DNA of 64,000 nt, taken from assembly GCA_004347685.1 (NCBI GenBank), contig SLTJ01000005.1, forward strand, positions 1-64,000, written 5' to 3'. Below, piece after piece: positions 32,914-42,313 of the stretch. Positions within the stretch are counted from its first letter, which is position 1; each line of letters opens with the position of its first letter. Source of the DNA: Clostridia bacterium. Lineage in GTDB: Bacteria > Bacillota > DSM-521 > Neomoorellales > SLTJ01. Under the pieces are notes generated by a model that had not been told where the DNA came from, searched no databases, and worked only from the letters and a program-made list of their open reading frames with translations. The translations under genes and the position numbers were made by a program.

Positions 32914-34098
32914 CTAACGGGCTAGCTGATTAGGTTTTTCGGCGATGGTTACACCTTTATAGATGGTATTTCCGTTGCGCCAGATAAGAAGGGTCATTTT
33001 CTGGCCGATCTTGGCCTGCTGAATGGTCCGGGAAAGATCCTCTGGAGACTTGACCTTCTGGCCGTTCACTTCCAGAACCACGTCACCGCGCCGCAGGCCG
33101 GTTCCTTGCGCCGGGCTGCCGGCGGCCACTTCGTTGATGAGGGCACCCTCGGGTTTTTCCAGGCCGAAGTATGCCGCCAGCTCTGGCGTAACTGCCTGGA
33201 GCCCCACGCCCAGCCAGGGACGGCTGAGGTGTCCTTTTGTTATCAGGGTATCCACCACGCCCTTGGCTGTACTCGCCGGGATAGCGAACCCTATGCCCTG
33301 GGCCGCAGCGTTAACGGCCGTATTAATGCCCACCACCTCGCCTTGGAGGTTTAGAAGTGGGCCACCACTATTGCCCGGGTTGATGGAGGCATCGGTCTGC
33401 ACCAGGTTCTCGTAATGCCTGTCCTCCACGGTGATCGGGCGACCCTTGGCACTGATCACCCCCACCGTCACCGTATGATCCAGGCCGAAAGGATTACCGA
33501 TGGCGATCACCCACTGGCCGACCCGCACTTTATCGGAATCTCCCAACTGCAGGAAGGAGAAATCCCCCGCACCGGCGACCTTTAATACGGCCAGATCCAG
33601 GTCGTAATCCGATCCCACTATTTTGGCCGGAAGGGGCTTGTCGTAACCCTTTACCGTCACTTCAATGTCCTTTGCCCCGTCCACCACGTGCTCGTTAGTC
33701 AGGATGTAGCCGTCTTTGGAAATGAGGAACCCCGAGCCCAAACCCTGTCGCACTTGGGGCGACTGGTTTTCGCTGAAGGGAAGGTCCCCGAAGAACTGCC
33801 GGAAAAACGGGTCGTCAAGAAAAGGATTAACCGCCTGTTGCTGCACCTCCACCCGGGTATCAATCTTTACCACCGCCGGCCCGGCCCGGTCCACGATGTT
33901 GGCGATGGCGTCGGCATCAACTCCTGGCGGTGACGAGGGGCCGGTCAGAGGTTCTGCCGGTGTTACCGTCTGGTTCTGGGTGTCTGCCCGGGCCACGAAG
34001 GATATCTTCCCGCCGCCGACGGCAACGGCCGTCACAGCCGCGCCCAGAAGAAAAGCAATTACCACCAGAATAATTGTGTTGCGCTTCCTAGTGCCCAT
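32914..34098 (-). CDS. HtrA/DegP-type serine protease with PDZ domain
   Basis: A 394-residue protein. N-terminal membrane anchor (TIILVVIAFLLGAAVTAVAV), a disordered linker, a trypsin-like domain with catalytic His (TNEHVVDG), Asp (YDLDLAVLKV) and Ser (NPGNSGGPLLN), and one C-terminal PDZ domain (LRRGDVVLEVNGQKV). It degrades misfolded proteins outside the membrane. ATG 34098 lies 5-6 bp after GGAGGTGA and is preferred over the ATG at 34113. Repeat copy 1 lies just upstream, between this gene and its promoter or beyond. Confidence 0.9.
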   Translation of the reverse strand: MGTRKRNTIILVVIAFLLGAAVTAVAVGGGKISFVARADTQNQTVTPAEPLTGPSSPPGVDADAIANIVDRAGPAVVKIDTRVEVQQQAVNPFLDDPFFRQFFGDLPFSENQSPQVRQGLGSGFLISKDGYILTNEHVVDGAKDIEVTVKGYDKPLPAKIVGSDYDLDLAVLKVAGAGDFSFLQLGDSDKVRVGQWVIAIGNPFGLDHTVTVGVISAKGRPITVEDRHYENLVQTDASINPGNSGGPLLNLQGEVVGINTAVNAAAQGIGFAIPASTAKGVVDTLITKGHLSRPWLGVGLQAVTPELAAYFGLEKPEGALINEVAAGSPAQGTGLRRGDVVLEVNGQKVKSPEDLSRTIQQAKIGQKMTLLIWRNGNTIYKGVTIAEKPNQLAR

Positions 34099-34124
34099 TT
34101 CTTTCACCTCCATTGACCACCTAT

Positions 34125-34262
34125 CCTGAAAATGAGAGGTGGGAGGTGGGAAGTGGGAGGTGGGACACTTGTAGGAACTTGCTACGCAAATTCCAAATCA
34201 ACATCCACGCCTCCTACCCCACCGCCGTTTTTCCATCCTCCTGGTGGTGCCGGGGCGCCGAG
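34125..34262 (+). repeat. Dispersed intergenic repeat, copy 1
   Basis: Starts CCTGAAAATGAGAGG, runs into four GGG tracts with 4-base gaps (a G-quadruplex pattern), then GACACTTGTAGGAAC and the hairpin GGAACTTGC-TAC-GCAAATTCC (34174-34194). It ends with TTTTTCCATCCTCCTGGTGG and TGCCGG. It lies 5' of htrA. Three relatives are at 42433, 46502 and 60521. Confidence 0.7.
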
Positions 34263-34334
34263 CCCCGGCATGGTGGTCTACTTAATTAGACTCCATCATC
34301 CCTGTGAAGGTTACACGTTATTTCCCGGCGGCAA

Positions 34335-34440
34335 AAAAATTAAGCCCGAATTTCCTGCCGTAAAAATAGGTAATAGGCCAGGGCAAAGACAATCAGCGTA
34401 GCCGCCACCAGGCCGGTCAGGTGTGGCCACACGGGGATCA
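34335..34440 (-). pseudogene. Possible membrane permease end fragment
   Basis: The minus strand reads [20 protein letters not shown] and LRQEIRA before a stop, like the last helix of an ABC-2 type permease. No other part of such a gene is present. Low confidence. The rest of 34263-34567 shows nothing. Confidence 0.25.
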
Positions 34441-34567
34441 GCCTGCTCTTTGCCTTCTACCACCAAAGTATCCCCCGTCCTTGCCGAAGAAAATGGATAG
34501 GCGAAGTCAGGATCCTGGGGTCCTGGGATCGCAGATTAACGGATCTTCTGCTCCCGACCTCTGTTTC

Positions 34568-35188
34568 TTAGGACCCGTTGTCCGATACCGTGCGCACCAC
34601 CGGGCCGTCAATACGCAGGATCATGGAATGAGTTTCGGCGGCGGAGCTCCCTTGCGAGGAGACGAGGACCGCCTTCCCGGGGCTGTCAGGGGCCTTGATT
34701 ACCTGCACCGGGGGGATCAGTTGCCCTTCCAGTGGTACGGTATAAAGGAGTTGCCAGGAGGAGGTTTCACTTTGTCGTTGCCACACCAGGGCCAGTACCT
34801 GGCGCAGATCCAGGGTACCCTCAATCTGCCACACGGCAACCAACTCATCTTCTCCCTCCCCGTCCAGGTCTACCAGGGCGGCATAAGCCGGCTGCCCGGC
34901 TACCTCCCCCGGCGCGCCTGGTCCCGCGTTGTCCGATTGCCACCGCCAGATCAGAAGCAGCAGGATGGCCGCCGCCACGGCCGCCCATGTAGCCCACCTT
35001 AAACCCGGCCGGAGTCCAGTCTGAGGCGGAGACGGTGAAGGGGTCCTGGCCAGCCAGGCATACTGGTCGGCCATCCGGTGCACGTGGGCACGCATTGATG
35101 GGGAGAAAGTCCAGCCCCGGAAGGTTTGCCGTAAGATCGACCGCAATTGCCGCAACTGCTTTTCCGCATTGTTACTCTGTCTGGTCAT
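34568..35188 (-). CDS. Putative anti-sigma or sigma-linked membrane protein
   Basis: A 206-residue protein with a charged cytoplasmic N-terminus, one membrane segment (ATWAAVAAAILLLLIW) and an outer domain with LVDLDGEGEDELVAVWQIEG, an FG-GAP-like calcium-type loop. It overlaps the sigma gene upstream by 17 bp, which is the normal place of an anti-sigma factor. No zinc-binding HxxxCxxC motif is visible, so the anti-sigma role rests on position and topology. Confidence 0.55.
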   Translation of the reverse strand: MTRQSNNAEKQLRQLRSILRQTFRGWTFSPSMRAHVHRMADQYAWLARTPSPSPPQTGLRPGLRWATWAAVAAAILLLLIWRWQSDNAGPGAPGEVAGQPAYAALVDLDGEGEDELVAVWQIEGTLDLRQVLALVWQRQSETSSWQLLYTVPLEGQLIPPVQVIKAPDSPGKAVLVSSQGSSAAETHSMILRIDGPVVRTVSDNGS

Positions 35189-35741
35189 GGCCACCACCAT
35201 CCTTCACGAGCCCCTCCAGGCGCCGCCGGCCGCGCAGGAGACGTACCTTCGCGGCCGGGACCGTGATACCTAAAACCTGGCTGATCTCCTTGAGGCTCAA
35301 GTCGTGATAGTAGTGTAGAAGCAAGACTTCTCGGTAGGCCACCGGCAGGGAGTAAATGGCGTGCACTACTTCCTGGGCCGTAATGTTTTCCACCGCCATA
35401 GCTTCAGGATCGGCGGTGTCGCCGTACTGGGCCAGGTTATCCGGTTCGGTACATATATAGCGGTTTTTCTTCCGCAGGGCATCCCGGCAAACGTTTACGG
35501 TAATCCGATATATCCAGGTATAGTAAGAGCTCTGGCCGCTGAACTCGTCCAATGCCAGGTAGACGCGCAGGAAGACCTCCTGGGCCGCGTCTTGGGCCCA
35601 CTCCCGGTCCCTGAGATAGCTATAAGCCAGATACAGCACCTTGTCACCGAACCGGCGCATCAAGTATTCCAGCTCCGCGTGCCGGCGCTCCGTATCCGAT
35701 GGTTCAAGCCCGTGGCGGCCCGCGGGCTCATTTTCGGCCAT
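35172..35741 (-). CDS. ECF-type RNA polymerase sigma factor
   Basis: A protein of about 189 residues with sigma-70 region 2 (YLRDREWAQDAAQEVFLRVY and YYTWIYRITVNVCRDALRKK) and region 4 (LPVAYREVLLLHYYHDLSLK, then EISQVLGITVPAAKVRLLRG). It directs RNA polymerase to stress or envelope genes when freed from its anti-sigma partner. ATG 35741 lies 9 bp after AGGAAGG. A GTG at 35762 is the alternative. The downstream gene overlaps it. Confidence 0.9.
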   Translation of the reverse strand: MAENEPAGRHGLEPSDTERRHAELEYLMRRFGDKVLYLAYSYLRDREWAQDAAQEVFLRVYLALDEFSGQSSYYTWIYRITVNVCRDALRKKNRYICTEPDNLAQYGDTADPEAMAVENITAQEVVHAIYSLPVAYREVLLLHYYHDLSLKEISQVLGITVPAAKVRLLRGRRRLEGLVKDGGGHDQTE

Positions 35742-35979
35742 CCTCCTGCACCTTCCTCTCACGGGATACCAGCCAGGTATGGATTCGCCGCCGCTAACCT
35801 GTTTCCTGCATGACTATCGCCTGAGCCCTTCCTGTCCTGGTGATAGCGACACTCAAGAAAATATCCCTGCTCCACCCCGGCGCTTCAGGTCAAAGTTGAG
35901 GTATGCTGGCCCAGGTGGGGCAACCACATTCCAACAGGGAAAGCGGCCCGTCTGACGACAAAGATCCCGGCCGCGCAAG

Positions 35980-37254
35980 TCACGCCCGGGAAAGACTGGA
36001 GTACACTACCAGCAGCAGGGACATCCCTGCCATTAAGAGCGTGGTGGCCCAGGCAACGGCGTTGAAGCCAGGCGAATTGGTGTACTTCCCCATGATGTCG
36101 GGCGTATTGGCCAGGTCCAGCATAAACGCAAGAGTGACAGGTAGGAGAAAACCGTTTGCTACCTGAGACCAGAACATAACCGCAATGAGGGGCAGGCCTG
36201 GCAGGAGGATAAAGCCAACGCTGGTGGCAATCAGGGCCGTGTAAACCCAGTAAAACACCGGAGCCTCAGCCCAGTTCTTATCAAGACCAGCCTCAAAACC
36301 CAGGGCTTCACAAAGCGAATAGGCAGTGGCCAGAGGTAGGATGGCCGCCGCAAATATCGAGGCATTTAGAAGTCCAAAGGCAAACAGTTGGGAGGCCCAG
36401 CGCCCGGCCAGCGGTTGGAGCGCCATAGCTGCGTCTCCAGCAGTCTCGATACTTACTTGATGCTGGTAAAGGGTGGCGGCACACGCCACGACTATAAATA
36501 CGGCTATCAGGTCGGTCATGAAACAACCAACGATCACATCCAGGCGCGAGTGCCGATACTGCTCCATACTTATTCCTTTTTCTACCACTGCCGACTGGAT
36601 ATAAAACTGCATCCAGGGAGCAATGGTGGTTCCGACCAGGCCGATGAAGATCGTCAGGTAATTTTTTTCCAGACTAAAGCTGGGGATGAACAGGGAGTGA
36701 TAAACCTCCTCCCAATTCGGACGAGCCAGTAACCCCGAGATAACGTAGGAAACGTACAGCGCCGAAGCCGCCAGAAAAATTCGCTCTACGTACCTGTAGG
36801 AGCCTTTCACGACCATCCCCCATACCAGAAGACCCGCCAGGGGCACCGAAAGATACTTGCTAAGACCGAACAGCTCCGTGCTGGCCGCGATTCCCGCGAA
36901 CTCGCTGATAGTGTTGGCCAGATTAGTAAGCACCAGTCCGAGCAAAATCAACAAAACAACTCGTACTCCGTAGCGCTCGCGCAAGAGGGCGGCCAGGCCT
37001 TTTCCCGTGGCCGCTCCCATCCGGGCGCTCATTTCCTGGATCACAATGAGGGCTAGGGTTATGGGAAGGAATAGCCATAGCAACTGGTACCCTAGTGTGG
37101 CCCCGGCCACCGAGTAGGTAGTTATCCCCCCGGCATCGTTGTCTACATTGGCAGTAATAATTCCTGGCCCCATGACGGCCAGAAAGGTGAGCAAGGGGAC
37201 CGTCAGTCTCCCCATGGAGATCCGCCATCGTCCCGTTCTTCTCTCCCGGCTCAT
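35980..37254 (-). CDS. Nramp (SLC11)-related divalent metal transporter, NRMT-like
   Basis: A 424-residue protein with 11 helices. Helix 1 carries NVDNDAGGITTYSVAG where classical Nramp proteins have DPGN, and helix 6 carries TTIAPWMQFYIQSAVVEKG where they have a metal-binding MPH. Loss of these residues is known from Nramp-related Mg2+ transporters (NRMT). Its 4-bp overlap with a MgtE-domain gene also points to Mg2+ rather than Mn2+ or Fe2+. Substrate is an inference. Confidence 0.75.
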   Translation of the reverse strand: MSRERRTGRWRISMGRLTVPLLTFLAVMGPGIITANVDNDAGGITTYSVAGATLGYQLLWLFLPITLALIVIQEMSARMGAATGKGLAALLRERYGVRVVLLILLGLVLTNLANTISEFAGIAASTELFGLSKYLSVPLAGLLVWGMVVKGSYRYVERIFLAASALYVSYVISGLLARPNWEEVYHSLFIPSFSLEKNYLTIFIGLVGTTIAPWMQFYIQSAVVEKGISMEQYRHSRLDVIVGCFMTDLIAVFIVVACAATLYQHQVSIETAGDAAMALQPLAGRWASQLFAFGLLNASIFAAAILPLATAYSLCEALGFEAGLDKNWAEAPVFYWVYTALIATSVGFILLPGLPLIAVMFWSQVANGFLLPVTLAFMLDLANTPDIMGKYTNSPGFNAVAWATTLLMAGMSLLLVVYSSLSRA

Positions 37255-38552
37255 GGTCTGCCCCTCCGGGCTAGCTTCCCACCTACGAGATAATGAGAAA
37301 ACGTTTCCAGGTTGTTACGGTCGGGCAGCAGTGTCTCGATTATGTCGTCCACTGTAATAATGCCCAGCATAATGCCCTGGTCATCTACGACTGGCACTGC
37401 CAGAAGATCGTACTTGGCGATAACCTCGATGGCTTTATGGCCATTGTCACGGGGGTTGACCTTAAGCACCCTTTTTTCCATAATTTGGTCTAGGGTTTGG
37501 TTCGGGGGAGCCACAATTAACTGGCGGAGAGAAACCACGCCGACCAGGGTATTGTCGCTCTCCAAAACAAAGAGGTAATAGATCGTATCCGCCGAAGGGG
37601 CCAGCTCGCGCAGCCGGTCAATGGCTGCTGCGGCGGTAGTCCGGGGAGAAAAGGAGAGGTACTCGGTCGTCATCAGGGCCCCGGCAGTGTCGGCGGGGTA
37701 ATCCATTAGCTTGCGCAGGCTGTTGGCCCTTTCCGCCTGCATGAGGTTGAGAATCTGTTCGGACTTCTCGCGGGATACCTGGCCGAGGGCGTCGGCGGCT
37801 TCGTCGGGCGCCATTTCTTGGATAATGGTTGAGGCGGCGCTACTTTCCAGGCTCTCGATAATATCACTGCGGGTATCCGGCGCCACTTCGGCCAGCGCCT
37901 CGGCTGCGGTCTGGTTGTCCAGATTTTGAAGAAGTTCTAAGCGTTTCGGAGCATTAAGGTCCTCAATGATGTCCGCCAGATCGGCCGGACGTAATTGGCC
38001 GATCTTATCCCGGGAAACATCAGGGCGCAACCTGAGGTCGGCAACCCTGGCTTCCAGCGGCACAATATGTTCCCAGCCGAGGAGTTTGTTTTCTCGTCCT
38101 TTAGCAAAAAAGTTCAGCCCCACCCGCCGGAGTAACCCTCGTACCCCGATATCCACAGCCGTCAGTAAAAGCTTGCGGGATTCCTCTTGCTCAACCCAGA
38201 CAAGCTGGATGTCGTTAACCCGGGCCAGTTTGGAACCATTGATGTCAATAACCTGTTTATCCAGTAACCATTTGCTCACATAGATTTCATCCGCCTGCAA
38301 CTGGCACTTGGCGGTAGCGGCAAAGTCCTGGCGTAGCTCGATATATCGCTCTCCCCAGGCCAAAACCTCACTGGTGGCCACGTGATTTTGCGTATGCCGC
38401 GCGTATTTAATCCCTACCGCGGTGGGATAGACCGCCTCCCACCGAATGGCCATGTCCCGAAGGCACCCGATAACCTCTCCCCGGGCGTCACGGATAGGTT
38501 TCCCCAGGACTTGACTTAGAAAGAACTCTTGCTGTATATTAGCCGCAGCCAT
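37251..38552 (-). CDS. MgtE N-terminal plus CBS domain protein without the channel domain
   Basis: A 433-residue soluble protein. A PRC-barrel-like region (GKPIRDARGEVIGCL) comes first, then the MgtE N superhelix (LRPADLADIIEDLNAPKRLE and following repeats), then a CBS pair (MTTEYLSFSPRTTAAAAIDR and VVDDQGIMLGIITVDDIIET). The MgtE membrane domain is absent. It probably senses Mg2+ and gates the Nramp-like protein encoded next, with a 4-bp overlap. The ATG at 38552 behind GAGGTGG is the preferred start. Confidence 0.8.
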   Translation of the reverse strand: MAAANIQQEFFLSQVLGKPIRDARGEVIGCLRDMAIRWEAVYPTAVGIKYARHTQNHVATSEVLAWGERYIELRQDFAATAKCQLQADEIYVSKWLLDKQVIDINGSKLARVNDIQLVWVEQEESRKLLLTAVDIGVRGLLRRVGLNFFAKGRENKLLGWEHIVPLEARVADLRLRPDVSRDKIGQLRPADLADIIEDLNAPKRLELLQNLDNQTAAEALAEVAPDTRSDIIESLESSAASTIIQEMAPDEAADALGQVSREKSEQILNLMQAERANSLRKLMDYPADTAGALMTTEYLSFSPRTTAAAAIDRLRELAPSADTIYYLFVLESDNTLVGVVSLRQLIVAPPNQTLDQIMEKRVLKVNPRDNGHKAIEVIAKYDLLAVPVVDDQGIMLGIITVDDIIETLLPDRNNLETFSHYLVGGKLARRGRP

Positions 38553-38685
38553 GCATCGCCACCTCGCTCGCGCCGGGAGATAGACGGAAGGCACTTGGTT
38601 ACTAGGAACAACCCAGAATGTAGCACTTGCGCTGGTGCTTGTCAACATTTTCTCCTTCTGCACCACCTGCTGGGGGAAGCCAGGG

Positions 38686-38937
38686 ATGAAATCAGTACCC
38701 TCCAAGAGAAGGGCGGTTTTCTTGACCGTAGCCATGCTGGTGGTCATTGTCCCCGCCTCATTGTTTCTTGCCCGGGGACTTATCGAGGGGCGCCGGGATC
38801 ACCACCATGAAGTGAGTATTAACCTGAATCCGAGAAATGAGTTACTTAAGGTTTCTGGCCCGCCGCGCGGCGAGGTACCTGTGGATGTCGGGTTATGTCG
38901 TACTGGTGGTACTAAAGTAACACCCGCAAACTGCTAA
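38686..38937 (+). CDS. Small membrane or secreted protein, unknown
   Basis: An 83-residue frame from ATG 38686 with a basic start, one hydrophobic segment (AVFLTVAMLVVIVPASLFLA), then a short polar tail with HHH. Ribosome site GGGGGAAG is 9 bp or more upstream. No family recognised. It could be a real small gene or chance. Confidence 0.35.
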   Translation: MKSVPSKRRAVFLTVAMLVVIVPASLFLARGLIEGRRDHHHEVSINLNPRNELLKVSGPPRGEVPVDVGLCRTGGTKVTPANC

Positions 38938-38958
38938 ATCTACAAACATAGACTGGGA

Positions 38959-38987
38959 TTGACTGGAGTAAACTAAAGGGTTATACT
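38959..38987 (+). promoter_or_regulatory. Sigma-A promoter for motAB
   Basis: TTGACT, a 17-bp spacer and TATACT, about 110 bp upstream of motA. Flagellar stator genes often use a sigma-D promoter (TAAA-N15-GCCGATAA), and none is visible here. Confidence 0.6.
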
Positions 38988-39101
38988 TTTTGCGGCGGGC
39001 CGTGAAAATTGTTTGCCTCCGACGAAGCGGGGATAACGTCTCCCGTATTTAGGATACGGGCCGGCCTGCCGGAGCATGTGAAGGGGGGAGCGGGGGAATA
39101 A

Positions 39102-39914
39102 ATGGATTTGGCTACCCTTCTGGGCCTGGGACTAGCGGTGGCATCGCTGTTTATCTCGCTAATCATGGAAGGCGGGACCCTGGCCTCCTTGTTGAACCCT
39201 TCGGCCCTGGTGCTGATCGTCGGCGGCACCCTGGGAGCTACCATGATTTCCTTTTCCATGAGGGATGTGACCAGGCTGCCCTCTTTCCTCTCTCAGGCCA
39301 TCAAAGGGGCTGAACCGGACACCAGAGGCATTGTCGAAGCCCTGGTCAAATGCGCTGAACTGGCCCGCAAGGAAGGCCTCATGGGTCTGGAAAACAAGGC
39401 CTCGACCGCGCCAACCCCCCTCATGGCCCACGGGCTGGAGCTGGCGGCTGATGCCATGGACCCCGAGCAGGTGGAAATGATTTTATCGGCCGAAATAGCC
39501 GAGAGGCAGCGGCAGGCCAAACTCGGGGCGGAAATAATGGAGACAGCCGGCGGATATTCGCCGACCATGGGCATTATCGGTACGGTGATGGGCCTGGTGC
39601 ATGTGCTCGGTAACATCTCAAATACAGAAGCTCTGGCCGGGGCCATCGCGGTGGCTTTTCTCGCCACCTTCTACGGCATCGCCATGGCCAATTTACTGTG
39701 GCTACCTTTAGGAGGAAAGTTAAAACAGCAGGCGAAGCAACAGAAGGTGACGGACGAGGTGGTCATGGAAGGAATTCTAGCCATCATTCAAGGGACAAGT
39801 CCAAGACTGGTGCGGGATAAGCTGGAAACTGCGGCTGGCTTGCGCGCTGCACCGGCGGTTCAGAAAAAGGCTGTTCTCTCTGGAGGTGAGGCTGTTGCTG
39901 AAAGAAAGGCGTAA
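39102..39914 (+). CDS. motA: Flagellar motor stator protein MotA
   Basis: A 270-residue protein with four helices and the large loop between helices 2 and 3. Family motifs are present: VGGTLGATMISF, AGGYSPTMGIIGTVMGLVHVL and ATFYGIAMANLLWLP. With MotB it forms the ion channel that powers rotation. ATG behind AAGGGGGGAG. It overlaps motB. The ion, H+ or Na+, is not decided by sequence. Confidence 0.9.
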   Translation: MDLATLLGLGLAVASLFISLIMEGGTLASLLNPSALVLIVGGTLGATMISFSMRDVTRLPSFLSQAIKGAEPDTRGIVEALVKCAELARKEGLMGLENKASTAPTPLMAHGLELAADAMDPEQVEMILSAEIAERQRQAKLGAEIMETAGGYSPTMGIIGTVMGLVHVLGNISNTEALAGAIAVAFLATFYGIAMANLLWLPLGGKLKQQAKQQKVTDEVVMEGILAIIQGTSPRLVRDKLETAAGLRAAPAVQKKAVLSGGEAVAERKA

Positions 39915-40722
39915 GCGCGAAGAAGATAGTGGCGAGGGTGAGGGGGGCCACGATGGTTCCGGGGGAATGCGCTGGCTCTTGACCTATTCCGACCTAATCA
40001 CCCTGCTGATGGCCTTTTTTATCGTGATGTATGCCATGTCCCAGATTGATACGGCCAAGTACCAGGCTCTGGCCCAGGCGCTGGGGCAGGCCCTGTCGGG
40101 AACCAGTTACATAGGGGCGGAGGGGGCAGGGATTGTCCCTGGAGCAAGCCAGAGTACAGGAGCCGCAAGTAACCCTTCCGCTCAGGATGCCCTAGGAAAA
40201 ATAGCCCAGGATCTGACGAGCTACGTCAACAGCCACGGCCTGCAGGGTAAGGTAGCCCTTTTTCTGAGCGATGAAGGGCTGAACGTCAGTTTTACCGGCT
40301 CCGTCCTCTTTGATCTCGGCAAGGCTGATTTGCGCGCCGACGCCATTCCAGTGCTCGAAGAAGTGGCCAACTACTTGCGCCAGATCCCCAACTACGTAGG
40401 AGTGGCCGGCTCTACCGATGACCTGAGAATAGCCACCGCCCAGTTCCCGTCCAACTGGGAGCTTTCGGTGACCAGGGCTACCACCGTGGTGCGATTCCTG
40501 GTGGAACAGGAAGGCCTCGACCCGCACCGCCTGCTGGCCTTGGGATATGGCGAATACCATCCCCTTTACCCCAATACCAGCGCGGAAAACCGGAGTAAGA
40601 ACCGCCGCATTGACATTATTATCTACCGTTCTCCACCCTTTCTCGCTAATCAGGAGAGAGGAGTTACCCCTTCCCGACAGCCTTCTACGGCACCAAATCT
40701 CCAAGGGAGATTGAAAAACTAG
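39895..40722 (+). CDS. motB: Flagellar motor stator protein MotB
   Basis: A 275-residue protein with one helix that holds the ion-binding aspartate (LLTYSDLITLLMAFFIVMYA), a plug-like linker, and a C-terminal OmpA/MotB peptidoglycan-binding domain (ELSVTRATTVVRFLVEQEGL, SAENRSKNRRIDI). The TTG at 39895 is 8 bp after GGAGG and is preferred over GTG 39886 that touches it. It overlaps motA and converges on pabB. No other flagellar genes are near. Confidence 0.9.
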   Translation: MLKERRKREEDSGEGEGGHDGSGGMRWLLTYSDLITLLMAFFIVMYAMSQIDTAKYQALAQALGQALSGTSYIGAEGAGIVPGASQSTGAASNPSAQDALGKIAQDLTSYVNSHGLQGKVALFLSDEGLNVSFTGSVLFDLGKADLRADAIPVLEEVANYLRQIPNYVGVAGSTDDLRIATAQFPSNWELSVTRATTVVRFLVEQEGLDPHRLLALGYGEYHPLYPNTSAENRSKNRRIDIIIYRSPPFLANQERGVTPSRQPSTAPNLQGRLKN

Positions 40723-40732
40723 CAGAGCGTTC

Positions 40733-42313
40733 TCAAACTATCTTGGCAGAATTACAGTATTTGGATAAAGCTATAGCCAGGCCCTGGGCCTTGTGCAGGG
40801 TCTCGTCGTACTCGGCCGCGGAGGTAGAATCGGCCACAATCCCTCCCCCGACCTGGAAGTAGGCTAGTCTGTCCTTGACCACGAAGGTACGGATGGCGAT
40901 GTTCAGGTCGGCGTCGCCATTAAAGCCCAGCCAGCCGATGGATCCGGTGTAGATACCCCGACGCACCGGCTCCAGTTCCTCGATGATTTCCATGGCCCGC
41001 ACCTTGGGCGCCCCAGTAATGGAACCGCCGGGAGAGGTGGCCCGGATAAGGTCGGCCAGGCCGGCCCCCGGTCGCAGGGTCCCGGTTACAGTGGCCACCA
41101 GGTGAAAGACACTGGCATATTCCTCGAGGACCAGCAATTCCGGTACCCGTACCGAACCGTAGCGGCAGACGCGGCCCAGGTCGTTGCGCTCCAGGTCCAC
41201 GATCATCACTAGCTCGGCCCGGTCCTTTTCGCTCTGCCAGAGTTCCTCGCGCAGGCGCCGGTCTTGTTCCGGGGTCGCGCCCCGGGGTCGGGTGCCTTTG
41301 ATGGGTCGGGTTTCTACCTGGCGGTCTTTTACCTGGAGGAAACGTTCCGGGGAGGAGCTGACTACGCTCACCTCCGGATAGGCCAGGAAGGCGGCGAAAG
41401 GAGCCGGGTTGACCGCCCGGAGCCGGAGGAAGAGCGCGTAGGGATCCTCCGGCCAGGGAGCCACTAGGCGCTGGGAGAGATTAGCCTGGAAAATGTCGCC
41501 AGCGGCGATGTAATCTTTTACCCGCTGTACCGCTCGGCAGTATTCCTCCCGGGTGAAATTGGCTTGAACCAGCCCGGCGGCCAGCATCTCGGCGGCCAGG
41601 AGGGGGGGCGCCCCTTCGCCGGCAGCCGCCTCCACTCCGCCGCCAGGGCCGACTTTCCTACACCCCGCCAGGCTGATGTCAGCCCCGGGAATGTTATACC
41701 CCCCGAAGCCCGGGCCGCGCAGCCGCGCGGACATTTTCCGTGCTCGCTCGGTAAAGGACCTGCTGGATGTCAGCTCCGGCAGCCTGGCGGAAACCAGATA
41801 TACCTCGCCGTTAAGGTGGTCTACGGCCACCAGGGTATGGTAGAAACATAGGTAGAGGTCCGGCAGCCCCAGGTCGTCGTCGGCCGTGGCCGGCAGCTTT
41901 TCCAGCACCCGGCCCAGGTCGTAACCCAGGTAGCCCACCGCGCCCCCGGTAAAGGGAAAAAGCTGGTGGCGCTCGGTCCTCTGAAAGCGGCCCAGCAGCC
42001 GGTCCAGCACCTCCAGAGGGTGGACTTTTCCCTGCCAAGAAGTACCGTCCTCCCAGGCCAACTCGCACCATTCCCCCTTGGCCCGGAAAACCAGAAAGGG
42101 CTCGTTGCCTAGGAAAGAATACCGCCCCAGGCGGTTATCTGTCAGGCTGCTTTCCAGCAGGAACCCGTATCGGCCTGGTTGGTAAAGCCGGGTAAAGAGC
42201 AGGTGGGGCAGCGGCGGCAGGTCGAGCTTCTCCACCGAAAGCGGTGGGTCGGACAGGCATCCGCGCCCGGTTTTATCCCCAAAAAGAAAAAGACCAGCCA
42301 CCCTGGTCCTCAC
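40733..42313 (-). CDS. pabB: Aminodeoxychorismate synthase component I (PabB)
   Basis: A 526-residue chorismate-using enzyme. ETRPIKGTRPRG has lysine at the position that marks PabB (TrpE has alanine). Other motifs: IVDLERNDLGRV, FHLVATVTGTL, SPGGSITGAPK. It makes aminodeoxychorismate for folate with a PabA glutaminase, not visible here. The frame opens at GTG 42313 behind GGAG, but codons 2-11 overlap a terminator-like hairpin, so translation and transcription may be linked. A later GTG (42235) has no ribosome site. Confidence 0.85.
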   Translation of the reverse strand: MRTRVAGLFLFGDKTGRGCLSDPPLSVEKLDLPPLPHLLFTRLYQPGRYGFLLESSLTDNRLGRYSFLGNEPFLVFRAKGEWCELAWEDGTSWQGKVHPLEVLDRLLGRFQRTERHQLFPFTGGAVGYLGYDLGRVLEKLPATADDDLGLPDLYLCFYHTLVAVDHLNGEVYLVSARLPELTSSRSFTERARKMSARLRGPGFGGYNIPGADISLAGCRKVGPGGGVEAAAGEGAPPLLAAEMLAAGLVQANFTREEYCRAVQRVKDYIAAGDIFQANLSQRLVAPWPEDPYALFLRLRAVNPAPFAAFLAYPEVSVVSSSPERFLQVKDRQVETRPIKGTRPRGATPEQDRRLREELWQSEKDRAELVMIVDLERNDLGRVCRYGSVRVPELLVLEEYASVFHLVATVTGTLRPGAGLADLIRATSPGGSITGAPKVRAMEIIEELEPVRRGIYTGSIGWLGFNGDADLNIAIRTFVVKDRLAYFQVGGGIVADSTSAAEYDETLHKAQGLAIALSKYCNSAKIV

